Shown here one piece after another: positions 1 to 6,055 of a DNA stretch of 12,650 bases; the first letter of the stretch is position 1, and every line of letters starts with the position of its first letter. The position numbers and the translations under genes were made by a program. The notes under the pieces were generated by a model, which did not search any database, had not been told where the DNA came from, and saw nothing but the letters and a program-made list of their open reading frames with translations. This DNA comes from Candidatus Bathyarchaeota archaeon (GTDB lineage: Archaea > Thermoproteota > Bathyarchaeia > TCS64): positions 1 through 12,650 of the forward strand of contig JAUWLH010000027.1 in assembly GCA_030613835.1 (NCBI GenBank). Reading direction: 5' to 3'.

Positions 1-450
1 ATCAATTGCCGTGAATCCCCCATTTGGAGCGGCCGCTGCTTCTTCATAGGATATATTGACAGGTTTAGTTGCCACCACTGCGTCTTCAGCCAGACATTTG
101 TACTCGGCATAGGCACCAAAACTGAACCCATGGTATGTAGATGCAAAAACCGGGTCACCTTCTTTAAATCGAGTTACATCTTTGCCTACTGACTCGACTT
201 GCCCGGCTAGCTCCATCCCCAGTATCTTTCTTCTTGGTTTAAAAATACCTAAATACATTCGTCCGAGGAGCCATTGTATGGAGCGCGTAGGAAAACCAAG
301 TGAGGGCATGCGCATTCTCGTGTCCCCTACGTGTACAGTTGTCGCAAATATTTTTATCAGTACTTCATTGTCCTTCGGAGATGGCTTTTCTACCTCTTTG
401 AGCTGAAGAACCTCAGGTGGCCCATATTTTTCATATTCAATTGCTCTCAT
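1..450 (-). CDS. MDR-family NAD(P)-dependent oxidoreductase (quinone oxidoreductase/alcohol dehydrogenase-like), C-terminus cut off by window edge
   Basis: The first 150 residues of a medium-chain dehydrogenase/reductase run off the left edge. The protein starts MRAIEYEKYGPPEVLQLKEV, the usual opening of the GroES-like domain, and has the conserved turn around GMELAGQVESVGKDV and KEGDPVFA near residues 78-103. Where zinc alcohol dehydrogenases have a catalytic cysteine (GVCHTD-like), this one reads TTVHVGDTRMR. It therefore resembles the zinc-independent quinone oxidoreductase/zeta-crystallin branch. The NAD(P)-binding Rossmann domain would lie outside the window. ATG 450 was chosen because it matches the family start and has an AGGAAGG purine tract about 8 bases upstream. 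An in-frame ATG at 480 would add ten residues; a TTAAAT box at 499-504 lies 22 bases before it. The gene follows the flavodoxin gene on the same strand with a gap of about 70 bases, suggesting one redox operon. The substrate cannot be deduced. Confidence 0.85.
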   Translation of the reverse strand, partial: MRAIEYEKYGPPEVLQLKEVEKPSPKDNEVLIKIFATTVHVGDTRMRMPSLGFPTRSIQWLLGRMYLGIFKPRRKILGMELAGQVESVGKDVTRFKEGDPVFASTYHGFSFGAYAEYKCLAEDAVVATKPVNISYEEAAAAPNGGFTAID

Positions 451-517
451 TCTATTTTCCTTCCTTGTAGATTTACTCATTTTACCTTCGTTATTATCAT
501 TTAATTCGGCTTCAAAA

Positions 518-1015
518 CTATCTGTTCATATCGTTATAGCTGAACGTTTCTTGTAGGCTCTGCTTCAAATTCAGAGCAAACTCTTCTGCATGTTTGAGAT
601 CTTCAGCATTAGGTCTACCCTTATTAATTCCACCCAAAAACCTGAGAAAACTATTGGTGTTATAACCTTTGCATTGAAATTCGCCAACTATTATGCAGCC
701 TCTACCTCGGAGTTTTTCCCTAAGCGCCATGTGGTCTCTAGTGAGCTTGTCTTCTCCTGTAAGCGCACTCGTTGAGAAAATGAACGCGTTCTTGTCTTTG
801 AACTGGGGTAGTTTATCGGCGAAGTCAAGCAGACCCTGATAATGTTTATCGCTATCAATCCCTGAACCGAAGCCTATTAGATCATAATCTTGAAGCTTCT
901 GTCGGTTAATTTGCTGTGGCGATGTAATTTGTGCATCAAGAACTTTTGCGAAGACTTGAGCGACTTTCTCGGTATTGTTATGATGATATGAAAGCGTAAT
1001 CAATAGAGATTTCAT
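518..1015 (-). CDS. Flavodoxin-like FMN electron-transfer protein
   Basis: A 165-residue protein with a flavodoxin fold, predicted to be cytoplasmic, carrying electrons through bound FMN. It opens with strand beta-1 and a phosphate loop, SLLITLSYHHNNTEKVA (residues 3-19). A second loop, GFGSGID, follows near residues 48-54, then FSTSA near 80. The C-terminal stretch with CKGYN and GGINKGRPNAEDL is typical of an archaeal/clostridial single-domain flavodoxin group. The chosen ATG at 1015 puts the first beta strand at the N-terminus, as in the family. The frame stays open to an ATG at 1084, which would add 23 residues; TATA-like A/T boxes at about 1105-1135 make that start possible. The oxidoreductase gene lies downstream on the same strand, so the two may share a transcript, but no physical partnership is shown. 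Confidence 0.85.
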   Translation of the reverse strand: MKSLLITLSYHHNNTEKVAQVFAKVLDAQITSPQQINRQKLQDYDLIGFGSGIDSDKHYQGLLDFADKLPQFKDKNAFIFSTSALTGEDKLTRDHMALREKLRGRGCIIVGEFQCKGYNTNSFLRFLGGINKGRPNAEDLKHAEEFALNLKQSLQETFSYNDMNR

Positions 1016-1127
1016 TGGCAATACGCTCTCACCAGTCATCCTCATCAGCTGAGTGCCCAAATATTCTAATAAAAACGTTGCCATTTCTCAGCAGCTTATT
1101 TTGGGGTAAAAATACCGGGAGTTGTAG

Positions 1128-1135
1128 TTTAAATA
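1128..1135 (-). promoter_or_regulatory. TATA-like box, possible promoter of the flavodoxin gene
   Basis: The minus strand reads TATTTAAA. It is 44-51 bases before the upstream ATG at 1084 and 113-120 before the preferred ATG at 1015. The box is nearly self-complementary, so its direction is uncertain. A GGTA-N4-TACC inverted repeat at 1105-1116 lies between it and the gene. Confidence 0.3.
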
Positions 1136-1299
1136 TGGATGATCTTAAGGGATATAATTTTTTTAATTGGCGCGCGCGGAGTTGCATCAATCACCCTAGG
1201 GGAACAGCATAGCATAGTCCTGGGCGAAATCCTTGACATAATACAATAAACTCAAAACAGGGGATATCGCAAACTTTGGGTAAAACTGTGGCTTGTTTG

Positions 1300-1311
1300 T
1301 ATATTCTATAA
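1300..1311 (+). promoter_or_regulatory. TATA-like box, possible promoter of the serine hydrolase gene
   Basis: The sequence TATATTCTATAA lies about 90 bases before the TTG start at 1397, which would imply a leader of roughly 60-65 bases. It is the best A/T box on this strand in the gap, but spacing gives no independent support. Confidence 0.3.
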
Positions 1312-1396
1312 GGATAACAATCTGTGACCACCGATGATGAGTGTATCAGGTGAGTCAACATTATATCCCCCCTGACTGACATAAATTTGAACAGAA

Positions 1397-2827
1397 TTGA
1401 CCTTAAAACCCCATAGAAAGACAGACGCCTTCACTAACATCCGAGAGCTAATCAAGGTAAAACTCGTCGAGCAAACAGTTCCATCCATTACTGTCGCGGT
1501 GGCAAAAAACGGGATCACCGTATGGGAGGAGGGTTTTGGTTGGGCAGACAAGGAGAACAGGGTTCCAGCTGACGAGCATACCTTGTACTCTTTGGCATCC
1601 ATCACCAAACCCATAACGGCAACGGGATTGATGATACTCAAAGAACAGGGGAGACTGGAACTCGATAAACCAGTTAACGATTATCTTGGAGAACAAAAAA
1701 TCAAAGCAGGGGTGGGGGACCAAAAAGACGCAACGGTTCGCCGGGTAGCCAACCATTCATCAGGTCTGCCCCTGCATTGCCAGTTCTTCTACGAAGACGA
1801 ACCTCACATCCCACCGGCTTTCGAGGAGACAATTAGGCGATACGGGAACATAGTAGCGGTTCCAGGCGAGAGGTACAGATACTGTAACCTAGGATACGGA
1901 GTTCTCGATTACATAATTTCACGTATCTCTGGTAAGAGTTACCCTGACTACATCCGCGAGGAGGTGCTCCATCCACTTGGCATGACTGGCGCATATGTGA
2001 ACATAGGGGAAGAACATGAGGGACAACACGCGATACGATACGGGATCGATGGTCATCCCATCCCGTTTTACGATTTTGACCACAGAGGAGCATCAGCGGT
2101 TTACAGCAGCGCCCATGAATTACTCAGGTTCGGCATGTTTCACCTGAAAAACCACCTACAAGACCAGAAACCCATCCTAACAGATGAGAACATCGACGAG
2201 ATGCAGCGCCCCACGATGAAAATCAAAGACAACGCGGGATATGGCATAGGGTGGGAGATCTCAAAACAGACAGGTTATACCGTGGTAAGCCATGACGGCG
2301 CCATGGGGGGCGTCGCAACCCAGCTGGTACTTGTTCCCTCCGAGAGCCTGGCTGTGGTTGTATTATGCAACTCACGCCAATACGCACTCACCAGCCTCAT
2401 AGTAAAGGAAATATTATCGGTGATGCTGCCCGGCTACAAGAAGGGAGCCAAGGAAGAGGGCAATCAGGAACCTACAGAGTTCAAGCCATCACCGGGGGTT
2501 ATAGGAAAATGGTCGGGTCTAGTCCACACCTACAAAGAGGATATCCCATTAAGCCTCTTGATAGAGGACTCCGGGGATATCCACGTAAAGTTGGGGGACC
2601 AGTTGACAACACCTCTCGACGACACGAGGTTCCAGGATGGATACATAAAGGGAAGTTTTTCGGCAGACATAGGCACCGAGGATTCCAACCGGCTTCCATA
2701 CAATCTACACCTCGTACTCAAGCCTAGGAATAAAGTGCTGAACGGTTCAGTGATATCCATCTCGCTACAGGGTAAGAGACCGGGAAATGCATTAAGTTAC
2801 TGGGCTGAGCTCAGAAAGGATAATTGA
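1397..2827 (+). CDS. Serine hydrolase, beta-lactamase/penicillin-binding (class C, D-aminopeptidase-like) family
   Basis: A 476-residue protein of the serine beta-lactamase superfamily, which includes class C beta-lactamases, D-aminopeptidases, esterases and carboxypeptidases acting through an acyl-serine intermediate. The catalytic set is complete: SITK at 68-71 (nucleophilic Ser68, Lys71), YCN at 162-164, and HDG at 299-301 in place of KTG. HDG/HxG is common in D-aminopeptidase-like and esterase members. The catalytic domain runs to about residue 345. After a charged linker, a beta-rich C-terminal domain covers about 370-476, as in D-aminopeptidase-like proteins. No signal peptide or membrane segment is seen, so it should act in the cytoplasm. 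The start is a TTG right after an in-frame stop at 1388-1390; no better start lies before the first conserved strand, and no clear Shine-Dalgarno is present. The substrate is unproved. The gene stands alone, divergent from the flavodoxin gene, and looks richer in GC than its flanks. Confidence 0.88.
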   Translation: MTLKPHRKTDAFTNIRELIKVKLVEQTVPSITVAVAKNGITVWEEGFGWADKENRVPADEHTLYSLASITKPITATGLMILKEQGRLELDKPVNDYLGEQKIKAGVGDQKDATVRRVANHSSGLPLHCQFFYEDEPHIPPAFEETIRRYGNIVAVPGERYRYCNLGYGVLDYIISRISGKSYPDYIREEVLHPLGMTGAYVNIGEEHEGQHAIRYGIDGHPIPFYDFDHRGASAVYSSAHELLRFGMFHLKNHLQDQKPILTDENIDEMQRPTMKIKDNAGYGIGWEISKQTGYTVVSHDGAMGGVATQLVLVPSESLAVVVLCNSRQYALTSLIVKEILSVMLPGYKKGAKEEGNQEPTEFKPSPGVIGKWSGLVHTYKEDIPLSLLIEDSGDIHVKLGDQLTTPLDDTRFQDGYIKGSFSADIGTEDSNRLPYNLHLVLKPRNKVLNGSVISISLQGKRPGNALSYWAELRKDN

Positions 2828-2844
2828 ATAACTATTTGGCTTTC

Positions 2845-2862
2845 AATTTTTTTTCGTTTTTA
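2845..2862 (+). terminator. T-rich archaeal terminator after the serine hydrolase gene
   Basis: A T8 run (2847-2854), a CG step and a T5 run (2857-2861) begin about 20 bases after the stop codon. Archaeal RNA polymerase stops at oligo-T tracts without needing a hairpin. No strong stem precedes it. Confidence 0.6.
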
Positions 2863-3000
2863 TAGTAGTTATAAATCTAAAATATTATCTTGTTATGCTG
2901 CGAGAAAATCAATATCCCTGTTACATGTAACCACGTAAAGAGATTACAGTGTTTGTAAATAAATAGGGTAATAGTGTTGAGGGTTTGAGCTTTCTCTGTT

Positions 3001-3012
3001 GACGCGCGCGTC
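3001..3012. repeat. 12-base palindrome with alternating GC core (GACGCGCGCGTC)
   Basis: A perfect inverted repeat with an eight-base alternating CG core in an AT-rich non-coding region. It is one of six similar GC-alternating sites in the window (1170-1178, 3001-3012, 3076-3087, 3140-3148, 3589-3596, 3758-3764). All six are outside large genes. Confidence 0.6.
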
Positions 3013-3075
3013 GAAGAATATTCCTAATTTTATGGTTTCGGTTTTGGCATAGTGTGACTTAATTTACCATTCATG

Positions 3076-3087
3076 TAGCGCGCGCTA
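3076..3087. repeat. 12-base palindrome with alternating GC core (TAGCGCGCGCTA)
   Basis: A perfect inverted repeat centred on GCGCGCGC, 75 bases from the previous GC palindrome. The flanks differ between the copies, so the shared part is the GC core rather than a longer repeat unit. Confidence 0.6.
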
Positions 3088-3139
3088 TCTTGGCTTCAGG
3101 CACTGGGTTTTCGGTTAATGGGGTAGAGGGATTGGACGA

Positions 3140-3148
3140 GCGCGCGCG
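3140..3148. repeat. Alternating GCGCGCGCG run followed by T6
   Basis: Nine bases of strictly alternating GC, followed on the plus strand by a T6 run at 3149-3154. It sits just beyond the stop codon of the small minus-strand gene ending at 3156. It could help end transcription on the plus strand, but this is weakly supported. Confidence 0.5.
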
Positions 3149-3155
3149 TTTTTTG

Positions 3156-3311
3156 TTATTCTGCTTCTAGGTAGATGTTTTTTCCGTCTTTGCTCAGGCT
3201 CCAGCGTTTTCTGTTTAGCTTGGTGAGTTCTCTGAGTTTTCTTATTGATAGGCTTGGTATGTAATAGGTTCCACTTTCTGTTTTTCTTATTTTCAACCTC
3301 ATTGACGCCAT
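3156..3311 (-). CDS. Small basic protein, about 51 residues, unknown function
   Basis: This short frame begins MASMRLKIRKTESGTYYIPS and ends DGKNIYLEAE before a TAA. It reads like a real protein: basic, with alternating strand-like segments (RLKIRK, TYYIPS), a lysine/arginine-rich helix (SIRKLRELTKLNRKR) and a closing strand (NIYLEAE). The pattern recalls small beta-rich or winged nucleic-acid-binding proteins, but no family is recognised. Two starts are possible, ATG 3311 (51 residues) and ATG 3302 (48 residues). The upstream GTGGTAATA offers a weak ribosome site, and A-rich TATA-like sequence lies around 3360-3385. It lies alone between the GC palindromes and the orphan tRNA 3' end, so it may belong to an integrated element. 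The frame is open only from a stop at 3363-3365, so a pseudogene or chance frame cannot be excluded. Confidence 0.5.
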   Translation of the reverse strand: MASMRLKIRKTESGTYYIPSLSIRKLRELTKLNRKRWSLSKDGKNIYLEAE

Positions 3312-3539
3312 TATTACCACTAGGTGGTTATTCTCTGTTTTTATGCTTAAGTTTTTGCTTTTTTATTGTTTTTATGCGATTTTATCTAGTGTTTATACGT
3401 GATTTTTCTCTTATAGGACTACTAGCAAAGGTTTGAGACTGTTGAGTCTGGTTTTATTCATTTAGTAACCCTATTAACACTATTTTACCAAATTCGTCTA
3501 ATACATCACTTTTCTCTTGAGGCAGGGTACCCATGGTAT

Positions 3540-3564
3540 GGTTCGAATCCCTCCCCCAACCCCA
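3540..3564 (+). other. Orphan tRNA 3' end (half T-arm, acceptor strand, CCA): probable integration scar
   Basis: The segment contains GG, the T-loop TTCGAAT, the 3' T-stem strand CCCTC, then CCCCAAC, C and CCA. This is the exact order of a tRNA 3' end. The 5' T-stem strand should read GAGGG but reads TATGG, and no matching GTTGGGG acceptor strand exists upstream. Only the 3' half of a tRNA is therefore present. Integrases that target tRNA genes leave such copies at the far end of the inserted element. By polarity, the element would lie to its left. Confidence 0.5.
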
Positions 3565-3645
3565 AACAAGTATAATGAATACTAATGGGCGCGCGCAGTA
3601 TTTTTACAGCAATATTAACAACCAATAAAATGAACTCACTGATAA

Positions 3646-3686
3646 GTGGGACTCGCCGGTCCCACCAATCGCCTCACCTGCGAGTC
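3646..3686 (+). other. Two competing inverted repeats (possible structured RNA)
   Basis: GTGGGAC (3646-3652) pairs with GTCCCAC (3659-3665) around a six-base loop. The overlapping GACTCGC (3650-3656) can instead pair with GCGAGTC (3680-3686). The two stems exclude each other, as in attenuators or switches. The nearest downstream gene, hyuA, starts 270 bases away. Function is unknown. Confidence 0.4.
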
Positions 3687-3927
3687 TCTATTCAGTTTCA
3701 TGTTGCTGGACTGGATGCAGGAAGTTGCATATGAGGTAATAGGATAGTAAACTGCCACGCGCGCTCTTCGTGGTGATTTCCTTCACCTTTCAGCTTTGGA
3801 CAGTTGATAATCTGAAATATCTTGGATTTGGTGTCCCTAATCAGAATATATCTATTCTAATTCATGTGTAAATAGATGTTGCATGTATATGTTAACCCAG
3901 AGAAGTCAGCAACACACTGACGCGCAG

Positions 3928-3935
3928 TTAAATAA
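3928..3935 (+). promoter_or_regulatory. TATA-like box directly upstream of hyuA
   Basis: TTAAATAA is centred 22 bases before ATG 3953 and 34 before ATG 3965. With no Shine-Dalgarno before either start, a leaderless or nearly leaderless hyuAB transcript is likely. A second A/T box (GAATATATC, near 3843) lies farther upstream. Confidence 0.45.
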
Positions 3936-3952
3936 TATTTCAGTAAATATAA

Positions 3953-6055
3953 ATGACAAGTACAATGACAACCCAGGGACTACACCTAGGAATCGATATT
4001 GGTGGAACCTTCACAGACTTTATGCTCTTCGACCCTTCTACGAAAAGAATGCGTTTCATGAAAATTCTCACCACACCAGAAGACTATTCCAAAGGTGTCA
4101 TGGAAGGCATACAAAAAATTACAGACTCTGAGAGCGTATTGACATGTAATATCTATTCAGTGATACATGGTAACACAATTGGAATCAACACAATTATCGA
4201 GCGGAAAGGCGCCAAGACGGGGTTAATAACTACAAGTGGATTCGAGGATGTCTTGCTTATCGGAAGACAGACAAGACCAAGGATCTACGACTGGCGAATA
4301 GGGCGACCGACTCCACTCGTTCCAGGAAACCTGAGAAAAGGATTACTTGAAAGGATCAACTATCACGGAGAAGTCCTTACACCCCTAAACTCTGAGGAAG
4401 TCCTTGATATAATCAAACATTTCCAGATAAACAAAGTGGAATCATACGCTGTTTGTCTACTCCACAGCTACGCAAACTCAAATCATGAATCAATCATCAA
4501 GAAGATTATCGAGCAGGAAGTACCAAATATATATGTCTCTGTCTCATCTGAGCTACTTCCTGAATTCAGAGAGTTCGAGAGAATGAGTACTACTGTCATT
4601 AACTCGTATATTGGTCCAGTTATTTCAAAATATCTTGATTCAATGGAATCAGATTTGAAAGAGAATGGTGTTAAGCAACTTCTAATCATGGAGGCTGATG
4701 GCAGCTTGACTTCAACAAGTGATGCATCCAAAAGAGCTGTTAGCACTATTGAATCAGGTCCTGCGGGAGGTGTACTTGCTGCTGCCTACATTGGTCAACT
4801 TATTGGGAGAGGAAACGTGGTTTCTTTCGACATGGGAGGTACAACCGCGAAGTGTAGTATCGTAATCGACTCGAAGCCTCTGATCACTACAATGTATGAA
4901 GTCTCTCCCCTTGAACTGGGAGAGAGATTAGTACGAGGTACAGGATACCCTATAAAAACTCCGGTAATTGACCTCGTGGAGGTAGGTGCAGGCGGTGGAA
5001 GCATCGCTTGGATAGATGCTGGAGGAGCTTTAAGGGTGGGACCTCACAGTGCAGGAGCTAATCCAGGTCCTGCATGCTATGGTAGAGGAGGAAACAAGGT
5101 AACGATTACAGACGCTAACATTATTCTTGGCAGAATTGATCCCAATTATTTCTTAGGGGGTGAGATGCAACTCGACTTGGCTGCTTCGAATAGAGTTTTG
5201 GATAATTTTGTGGACAAGCTTGGGATAAATAAATTGGAAGCAGCTGAGGGAATCTTGAGTGTCGCGAACTCGATTATGGCCCGAGGAGTGAAATACGTCA
5301 CCACTGAGGTAGGGATCGACGTTCGAGACTTCTCTCTTATTGCTTTTGGAGGGGCCGCTCCTGTCCAAGTTGTGGACTTGGCAGAGATTGTGGGTGTGAA
5401 AGAGATCATCATTCCACCCTCACCGGGGGTATTCTCTGCTTTCGGTTTCTTAGTAGCTGATTTAGCTCATAACTATGTTAAAACCAGTTACTCGTTATGC
5501 TCTGAAACTAGCTGGGATGAAGTGGAAAAAATCTTCTCAGTGTTAGAGGAACGTGGAAACACACAGCTTGAGAGAGACAATGTTCCAATTAAGGATATGA
5601 GAATGATAAAGTCTATGGATATGCGTTATATTGGTCAAAGTCATGAACTCAACGTACCTGTAACGGACATCGAGGACCTCGAGAAGATCATAAACAGATT
5701 CCATAGAGTTCATGAAAGGTATTACGGTTACTCAATGCCAAAGGAAGAGGTTACAATTGTCAACTACAGGCTTGTTGCCATGGGTGTAAGACCAAAACCG
5801 GAGATAAAGTCGATTGACAAACTCAGTGATGACACATCTCTAGCCCATAAGGGTGAAAGATGCGTTCACTTCAAGGAGGAGGGCTGGGTAAGATGCAGTG
5901 TCTATGATAGAGAGTTTTTACAGCCTGGCAACGTAGTTCGTGGTCCTTGTGTTGTTGAGGAGTGGGATACTACTACCATTGTAAACAATGGATACAGTGG
6001 AAACATTGACAATTATGGCAACATTCTTCTGACCAAGAGAGGAGATCAGCGATGA
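3953..6055 (+). CDS. hyuA: Hydantoinase/oxoprolinase family protein, HyuA-type ATPase subunit
   Basis: A 700-residue HyuA-type subunit. These ATP-using proteins pair with HyuB to open N-methylhydantoin or 5-oxoproline rings, or to carboxylate acetone or acetophenone. The actin-like ATPase phosphate loop GIDIGGTFTD is at 13-22. ESGPAGG follows near 267 and the second phosphate motif SFDMGGTTAK near 291-300. The glycine-rich GAGGGSIAWID lies near 344-354, followed by GANPGPACYGRGG and TDANIILGRIDP. The C-terminal oxoprolinase domain is complete. ATG 3953 follows an in-frame stop directly; ATG 3965 (residue 5) is an equal alternative. The last codons overlap the hyuB start as ATGA, so the two are translated together. 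The exact substrate cannot be read from the sequence: no third subunit (acetone carboxylase gamma), transporter or carbamoylase gene lies next to it. It is probably a soluble cytoplasmic complex. Confidence 0.93.
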   Translation: MTSTMTTQGLHLGIDIGGTFTDFMLFDPSTKRMRFMKILTTPEDYSKGVMEGIQKITDSESVLTCNIYSVIHGNTIGINTIIERKGAKTGLITTSGFEDVLLIGRQTRPRIYDWRIGRPTPLVPGNLRKGLLERINYHGEVLTPLNSEEVLDIIKHFQINKVESYAVCLLHSYANSNHESIIKKIIEQEVPNIYVSVSSELLPEFREFERMSTTVINSYIGPVISKYLDSMESDLKENGVKQLLIMEADGSLTSTSDASKRAVSTIESGPAGGVLAAAYIGQLIGRGNVVSFDMGGTTAKCSIVIDSKPLITTMYEVSPLELGERLVRGTGYPIKTPVIDLVEVGAGGGSIAWIDAGGALRVGPHSAGANPGPACYGRGGNKVTITDANIILGRIDPNYFLGGEMQLDLAASNRVLDNFVDKLGINKLEAAEGILSVANSIMARGVKYVTTEVGIDVRDFSLIAFGGAAPVQVVDLAEIVGVKEIIIPPSPGVFSAFGFLVADLAHNYVKTSYSLCSETSWDEVEKIFSVLEERGNTQLERDNVPIKDMRMIKSMDMRYIGQSHELNVPVTDIEDLEKIINRFHRVHERYYGYSMPKEEVTIVNYRLVAMGVRPKPEIKSIDKLSDDTSLAHKGERCVHFKEEGWVRCSVYDREFLQPGNVVRGPCVVEEWDTTTIVNNGYSGNIDNYGNILLTKRGDQR

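Larger units (their letters stand above)
1016..1396. other. Divergent intergenic region between flavodoxin and serine hydrolase genes
   Basis: About 380 bases separate two divergent genes. The region holds A/T-rich promoter-like boxes facing each way (near 1105-1135 and 1300-1311) and a run of alternating GC at 1170-1178. The frames open here on either strand have no recognisable protein features. If the flavodoxin actually starts at 1084, the region is shorter by 69 bases. Confidence 0.5.
2828..3155. other. Intergenic region with palindromes, no gene seen
   Basis: Apart from the terminator, this AT-rich stretch contains three perfect 12-base palindromes: GTTACATGTAAC at 2920-2931, GACGCGCGCGTC at 3001-3012 and TAGCGCGCGCTA at 3076-3087. 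An alternating GCGCGCGCG run is at 3140-3148. No reading frame with protein-like content was found. Confidence 0.5.
3312..3952. other. Long intergenic region upstream of hyuA with element traces
   Basis: About 640 bases without a convincing gene. From left to right it holds an AT-rich stretch, an orphan tRNA 3' end (3540-3564), a TATAAT-like box at 3571-3576, GC-alternating sites at 3589-3596 and 3758-3764, competing inverted repeats (3646-3686), a small hairpin (CCACG 3755-3759 with CGTGG 3769-3773) and A/T boxes before hyuA. Short frames here (15-35 codons) lack support. Confidence 0.5.

Noticed and set aside
2365..2760. Alternative frames over the C-terminal part of the serine hydrolase
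   Set aside because: The main frame runs unbroken across the region with a plausible C-terminal domain; the others are compositional artefacts.
3456..3536. Minus-strand frame of 26 residues (begins MGTLPQEKSDVLDEFGK) reading away from the tRNA 3' end
   Set aside because: It looks protein-like but is too short and unplaced to call a gene. At most it is element debris.
3646..3747. GTG-started 33-residue frame (begins VGLAGPTNRLTCESLF)
   Set aside because: Very short, preceded directly by a stop, no ribosome site, and overlaps the inverted repeats. Nothing separates it from chance.
1170..3764. The GC-alternating sites as a CRISPR array or tandem repeat
   Set aside because: Spacing is irregular (about 45 to 1800 bases), units are shorter than 13 bases and flanks are unrelated.
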